Below, piece after piece: positions 6,415-8,668 of a stretch of 8,668 nucleotides of DNA; the first letter of the stretch is position 1; each line of letters starts with the position of its first letter. Location of the stretch: the NCBI GenBank assembly GCA_028702395.1, contig JAQVOV010000063.1, positions 1 to 8,668 of the forward strand, given 5' to 3'. The position numbers and the translations under genes are program-made. The notes under the pieces are model-generated. The model was not told the DNA's origin. It worked only from the letters and a program-made list of their open reading frames with translations, and made no database searches. This DNA comes from Candidatus Omnitrophota bacterium. GTDB taxonomy: Bacteria; Omnitrophota; Gorgyraeia; JABMRN01.

Positions 6415-7476
6415 CTATATAAAATTCACATGCTCCCCAGGATGCGTTAACTCCCACAAGTATTCATTCACTGCGTCTAGTCTGCACAATTCCCTGCATT
6501 TTTGAACATCATTTTTTGTATACAGAAAATCCATTATTTTTTTTCTTTTTTCACTTTTCCAGATACTTGAAAAACTGTTATCATTCAGGTTTCCCATAGA
6601 AAACTTTTGCACACCAAGAAAATTATGACATGGATAGATATCTCCTGTAGCCGCAATGTATGCCCAAAAAGGCGCACCAAGACATCTGTCATAATTTTTC
6701 TTCGAAAATCTTTTTTCCATTGTTTTTTTTCTAAATATTATATTGATCTTTTTTCTGTATTTATTTAAACTTTTATCCAGATCCATCATATCTTTGTAAT
6801 TCAAGCCTTCAGCAATATTATTTATACTTAGTGGATGTTTGGAATATGGCTTTACAATAAGATAATCCACTCCTATCTTTGATAATTTAGAAGCAAGTGT
6901 TGAAAGTTCATTTGCGTTTTCCTTTAGCAAAAGGAATTGTGTCCCAATAGTTGTTTTGAACTTATTCTTTTTCTTAATATCTACTGCATCTGTTAGATTT
7001 GATAATATCTTATCAAAATCATCTTCCTTGGCATTATGAAGCATTTTATGTGTTTTTTTTGTGCCTGCATCTATGCTGACTCTGCTCCAAACAATATCTT
7101 TTAAAGCCTTTTTACAAAATGTCTTATCAAATAAAACTCCATTGGTGTTCAATGCAACGTCAATACCTTGATCATGTGTGAAATTTATTATTTGTGCCAG
7201 TTCCTTATGTAAAAGAGGTTCTCCTTCACCTGCATACATAATGCTCTTTACACCGTTCTTGGCACAATCCTTGACCATATCTTTTAAAACCTTGGTCTTT
7301 AATGTAACAGGAACTTTATGTGTATAATCCAATCCACAAAAGACACAATTATGATTGCATGCACTTGTAGGACTAACATCAAGAAAGATAGGATAGATGT
7401 TTTTACCGTTAAGCCAATCATTTACCCTTTTAACATGATAAATAAGTTTATGAGAATCTATACGTAAATCTTCCAT
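6415..7476 (-). CDS. Radical SAM protein with SPASM-like C-terminal cluster site
   Basis: The 353-residue enzyme has the radical SAM cluster motif CNHNCVFC (C40, C44, C47) and the SAM-binding AGEGEP (82-87), followed by a standard half-barrel (NTNG 110-113, SRVSIDAG 131-138). The C-terminal part carries C265-x12-G278-x4-C283, matching the opening of the SPASM signature. C327 and C331 follow, giving four cysteines that could hold one auxiliary iron-sulfur cluster, fewer than a full SPASM domain. The tail CRLDAVNEYLWEL...HVNFI (331-353) matches a conserved ending I associate with radical SAM proteins of polysaccharide loci. The start follows AGGAG with a 4-nt gap. It is probably a cytoplasmic enzyme acting on a sugar, nucleotide-sugar or peptide substrate that sequence does not reveal. 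It leads the likely operon with E1 alpha, E1 beta and GT2, although 250 bp of repeats separate it from E1 alpha. Confidence 0.92.
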   Translation of the reverse strand: MEDLRIDSHKLIYHVKRVNDWLNGKNIYPIFLDVSPTSACNHNCVFCGLDYTHKVPVTLKTKVLKDMVKDCAKNGVKSIMYAGEGEPLLHKELAQIINFTHDQGIDVALNTNGVLFDKTFCKKALKDIVWSRVSIDAGTKKTHKMLHNAKEDDFDKILSNLTDAVDIKKKNKFKTTIGTQFLLLKENANELSTLASKLSKIGVDYLIVKPYSKHPLSINNIAEGLNYKDMMDLDKSLNKYRKKINIIFRKKTMEKRFSKKNYDRCLGAPFWAYIAATGDIYPCHNFLGVQKFSMGNLNDNSFSSIWKSEKRKKIMDFLYTKNDVQKCRELCRLDAVNEYLWELTHPGEHVNFI

Positions 7477-7506
7477 TTAACTCCTAGATAGAAATTTCTT
7501 TTTTTC

Positions 7507-7570
7507 GTAGGGGCCGTCGCCCTCGACGGCCCTCAAACGTTTTAGGGCCATTGAGGGCAATGGCCCCTAC
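7507..7570. repeat. 64-bp palindromic element: two inverted hairpins with complementary loops
   Basis: The ends GTAGGGGCC (7507-7515) and GGCCCCTAC (7562-7570) are inverted repeats. Inside are two hairpins, each with a 9-bp perfect stem. The left one pairs 7511-7519 with 7524-7532 around loop CCCT. The right one pairs 7545-7553 with 7558-7566 around loop AGGG, the complement of the left loop. The centre is the palindrome AAACGTTT (7535-7542). This is the organisation of a paired REP/BIME-type element. It lies 31 bp upstream of the radical SAM start. Confidence 0.9.
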
Positions 7571-7597
7571 AAAAATCTCATTTACACACACTAATAA

Positions 7598-7625
7598 CTA
7601 TCAGCGATCAGCTTCCAGCATTCAG
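7598..7625. repeat. Degenerate heptamer array, CNNTCAG type
   Basis: Four contiguous 7-bp units: CTATCAG (7598), CGATCAG (7605), CTTCCAG (7612) and CATTCAG (7619). The first base and the CAG end are fixed in all four; the middle varies. Confidence 0.75.
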
Positions 7626-7679
7626 CAAAAGAACGTTCTGGAATCAGTTTTTTCAAAACCTCTTTTAGGACGTTCCTTC

Positions 7680-7714
7680 AGCTCGCAGCTCGCAACGCGT
7701 GGCGCGTAGCTCAA
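7680..7714. repeat. G+C-rich heptamer array, AGCTCGC type
   Basis: Contiguous units AGCTCGC (7680), AGCTCGC (7687), AACGCGT (7694), GGCGCGT (7701) and AGCTCAA (7708). The first two are identical and the next two share CGCGT. ACGCG-TGG-CGCGT (7695-7707) can also form a small hairpin. Base composition contrasts sharply with the AT-rich surroundings. Confidence 0.7.
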
Positions 7715-7716
7715 TC

Positions 7717-7757
7717 CAGGACGATTCACACTTTTTCCTTTTGCCTTTTACCTTTTT
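7717..7757. repeat. T-rich heptamer tract, copy 2 of a dispersed repeat
   Basis: Units ACTTTTT (7730), CCTTTTG (7737), CCTTTTA (7744) and CCTTTTT (7751) run head to tail. The 26 bases from 7717 match 1377-1402 at 23 of 26 positions, and the match includes non-T-rich sequence ahead of the array. Confidence 0.75.
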
Positions 7758-7782
7758 TCTTGTAATCAGTCTACTCCCTCGT

Positions 7783-8331
7783 TTATCCGCCTGCGCCTAA
7801 GCGAAAAGTTCGTTTATACCAACCTGTAATACATGCCACAAAAGTTCCTTTAGGGGTATTAATATAATAGTCGCCTTGTTTTTTTATAAATCCGCCTTGA
7901 GCCATACCCAAAAGTTCATTTTCGTATTTTGTATCAGGATGATAAACTTTTATTATTTGATCAAATGTAAGTCTTTTTTCACTTGATCTTTCTATCTCTA
8001 TCATAAGTCTTGAAGAAACAGATCTATCAACAACATAATAAAATGTGAGATATATGAAAAATAAAAGTCCTATAAAAACTATACCGCAAAAACCCAAAAA
8101 TATTGTACAATAATTCATTGTACAAACAATACTAATATCAAATAATTTAAAGAACAATAATACAAAAACAGGCAACATTAAGATCCATGTGACCAGCAAA
8201 AATTGACCATGTCTTTTGAGTTTCATTATACACCATGACGGATCAATTTTAATGATCCCTGTAGAGAACACTATCAAGTGTATTAAAAAACAAATCCCTG
8301 ATGTTATTAGTGCTGCTAGTATTCCAGCCAT
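7783..8331 (-). CDS. Small membrane protein with C-terminal winged-helix-like domain, function unknown
   Basis: I chose the ATG at 8329-8331 (182 residues). AGGAG sits 4 nt ahead of it and the protein then opens directly with a membrane helix. An in-frame ATG at 8425-8427 would prepend 32 residues that are just a translation of the hexamer repeats (runs of SV, TD). Hydrophobic segments lie at about 3-25, 42-62 and 73-101. A soluble tail follows, with DRSVSSRLMIEI (102-113), LTFDQIIKVY (121-130), an ENELLGMAQGGFI helix-like stretch (137-149) and YYINTPKG (155-162). The tail looks like a winged helix, ending in the YxxTPKG wing. It aligns without gaps to the C-terminus of the next gene upstream (17 of 43 identical). 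I do not recognise a named family. It could be a membrane-tethered regulator or an accessory protein of the glycan locus; either is inference. Confidence 0.72.
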   Translation of the reverse strand: MAGILAALITSGICFLIHLIVFSTGIIKIDPSWCIMKLKRHGQFLLVTWILMLPVFVLLFFKLFDISIVCTMNYCTIFLGFCGIVFIGLLFFIYLTFYYVVDRSVSSRLMIEIERSSEKRLTFDQIIKVYHPDTKYENELLGMAQGGFIKKQGDYYINTPKGTFVACITGWYKRTFRLGAGG

Positions 8332-8335
8332 TTTT

Positions 8336-8340
8336 CTCCT
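8336..8340 (-). promoter_or_regulatory. Shine-Dalgarno site that fixes the start at 8331
   Basis: AGGAG on the minus strand, followed by AAAA and then ATG. No comparable site precedes the in-frame ATG at 8427, so the shorter reading frame is preferred. Confidence 0.8.
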
Positions 8341-8354
8341 GTTAACTTTGTTTG

Positions 8355-8436
8355 TGTCTGTTTCAGTGTCTGTGTCTGTAAAACCCAAAATCTTTAAATC
8401 AATTATCACTGACACTGACACAGACACTCACACAAA
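8355..8436. repeat. Pair of inverted hexamer arrays (TGTCTG / CACTGA type)
   Basis: The left array is TGTCTG, TTTCAG, TGTCTG, TGTCTG (8355-8378). The right array is CACTGA, CACTGA, CACAGA, CACTCA, CACAAA (8407-8436). AGTGTCTGTGTC (8365-8376) and GACACAGACACT (8417-8428) are perfect 12-bp inverted arms around 40 bp. Both lie in the 122-bp gap between the two paralogous genes, in the predicted leader of the downstream one. Confidence 0.88.
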
Positions 8437-8443
8437 ACATGCT

Positions 8444-8449
8444 ATTATA
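8444..8449 (-). promoter_or_regulatory. Extended -10 promoter element upstream of the small membrane protein gene
   Basis: The minus strand reads TGATATAAT, a perfect TATAAT with the TG of an extended -10 site. The best upstream -35 candidate, TTGGGG, is only 15 bp away and is weak. Transcription would start near 8437, at the edge of the right hexamer array, giving a leader of about 106 nt with a large hairpin. Confidence 0.5.
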
Positions 8450-8453
8450 TCAG

Positions 8454-8668
8454 TTACTGGTGTCCCCCAATATGCAAATAATCCCTTAAAAACTCAATTA
8501 CCTTTCCATGTGCAATCCCTTTAGGGGTATTATAATAATATTCTTCGTCTTTTTTGATTCTATGCATAATATCCATATCATCCAGTTCATGTCTGAACTT
8601 TTCTTCTAAAGAATATCTTTGCTTCATTTGTTCAACTGTTATTTTATGGCCTTGTCCTTTATGGATCT
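8454..8668 (-). CDS. Paralogue of the downstream protein, winged-helix-like C-terminus only (5' end cut off)
   Basis: The minus frame is open from the window edge to TAA at 8454-8456, giving the last 70 residues. The visible part, ITVEQMKQRYS (9-19), FRHELDDMDIMHRIKK (24-39), YYYNTPKG (43-50) and IEFLRDYLHIGGHQ (57-70), aligns without gaps to residues 120-162 of the protein at 7783-8331. Both end in a basic or aromatic helix and a glycine-rich tail. Whether it also has membrane helices cannot be seen. The function is unknown. The tandem arrangement points to gene duplication followed by divergence. Confidence 0.75.
   Translation of the reverse strand, partial: IHKGQGHKITVEQMKQRYSLEEKFRHELDDMDIMHRIKKDEEYYYNTPKGIAHGKVIEFLRDYLHIGGHQ

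Larger units (their letters stand above)
7477..7782. other. Gene-free 306-bp gap made largely of repeats
   Basis: I find no plausible coding sequence on either strand and no clear promoter. From left to right it holds the 64-bp double-hairpin element (7507-7570), a CNNTCAG heptamer array (7598-7625), two related palindromic motifs AGAACGTTCT (7630-7639) and AGGACGTTCCT (7667-7677), a G+C-rich heptamer array (7680-7714), and a dispersed T-rich heptamer repeat (7717-7757). Confidence 0.8.

Noticed and set aside
7630..7677. AGAACGTTCT and AGGACGTTCCT as a paired operator
   Set aside because: They are suggestive palindromes 37 bp apart, but there is no promoter next to them and no recognisable regulator consensus, so I mention them only within the gap description.
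7600..7757. CRISPR array
   Set aside because: Repeats are 7-bp tandem units with no 24-40 bp direct repeats or regular spacers, and no cas genes are present.
8332..8427. N-terminal extension of the small membrane protein from the ATG at 8427
   Set aside because: The extra 32 residues are a translation of hexamer repeats, the ATG lacks a Shine-Dalgarno site, and a good AGGAG precedes the ATG at 8331.

Overview
This window is AT-rich (roughly one third G+C by eye, not computed) and uses standard bacterial signals: TATAAT-type promoters, purine-rich Shine-Dalgarno sites and ATG starts. The gene set is a fragment of a cell-envelope glycan or lipid modification locus. Low G+C, tandem heptamer repeats between genes and GTAGGGGC-type palindromes remind me of uncultivated groundwater or sediment lineages such as Omnitrophota or Elusimicrobiota. 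That placement is a weak inference; no rRNA, tRNA or other phylogenetic marker is present.

Layout: (a) 1-1207, minus strand, is an FAD-dependent amine-oxidase-like enzyme cut by the window edge, behind a promoter with consensus -35 and -10 hexamers. (b) 1208-1471 is a divergent promoter region with tandem repeats. (c) 1472-3412, plus strand, is a large polytopic membrane protein resembling a GT-C glycosyltransferase, apparently translated from a leaderless message. (d) 3409-7476, minus strand, is a probable operon read in the order radical SAM protein, TPP-dependent E1 alpha, E1 beta, GT2 glycosyltransferase. (e) 7477-7782 is a gene-free repeat mosaic. (f) 7783-8668, minus strand, holds two tandem paralogues sharing a winged-helix-like C-terminal domain; the downstream one is membrane-anchored and the upstream one is cut by the window edge.

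How the genes may work together: E1 alpha and E1 beta form a complete thiamine-diphosphate 2-oxoacid dehydrogenase/decarboxylase heterodimer, but no E2 or E3 lies next to them. Their neighbours are a GT2, a GT-C-like membrane protein, a radical SAM enzyme with a SPASM-like tail and a UDP-galactopyranose-mutase-like flavoenzyme. The simplest reading is that they make or attach an unusual sugar or lipid-linked residue. The product is unknown.

The non-coding DNA is the most unusual part. Every sizeable gap carries short tandem arrays, nearly all with a 7-bp period despite unrelated unit sequences. Two arrays begin where transcription is predicted to start. There are also two GTAGGGGC-bounded palindromic elements. 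One is a 64-bp double hairpin whose arms differ by paired, compensating substitutions and whose loops are complementary.
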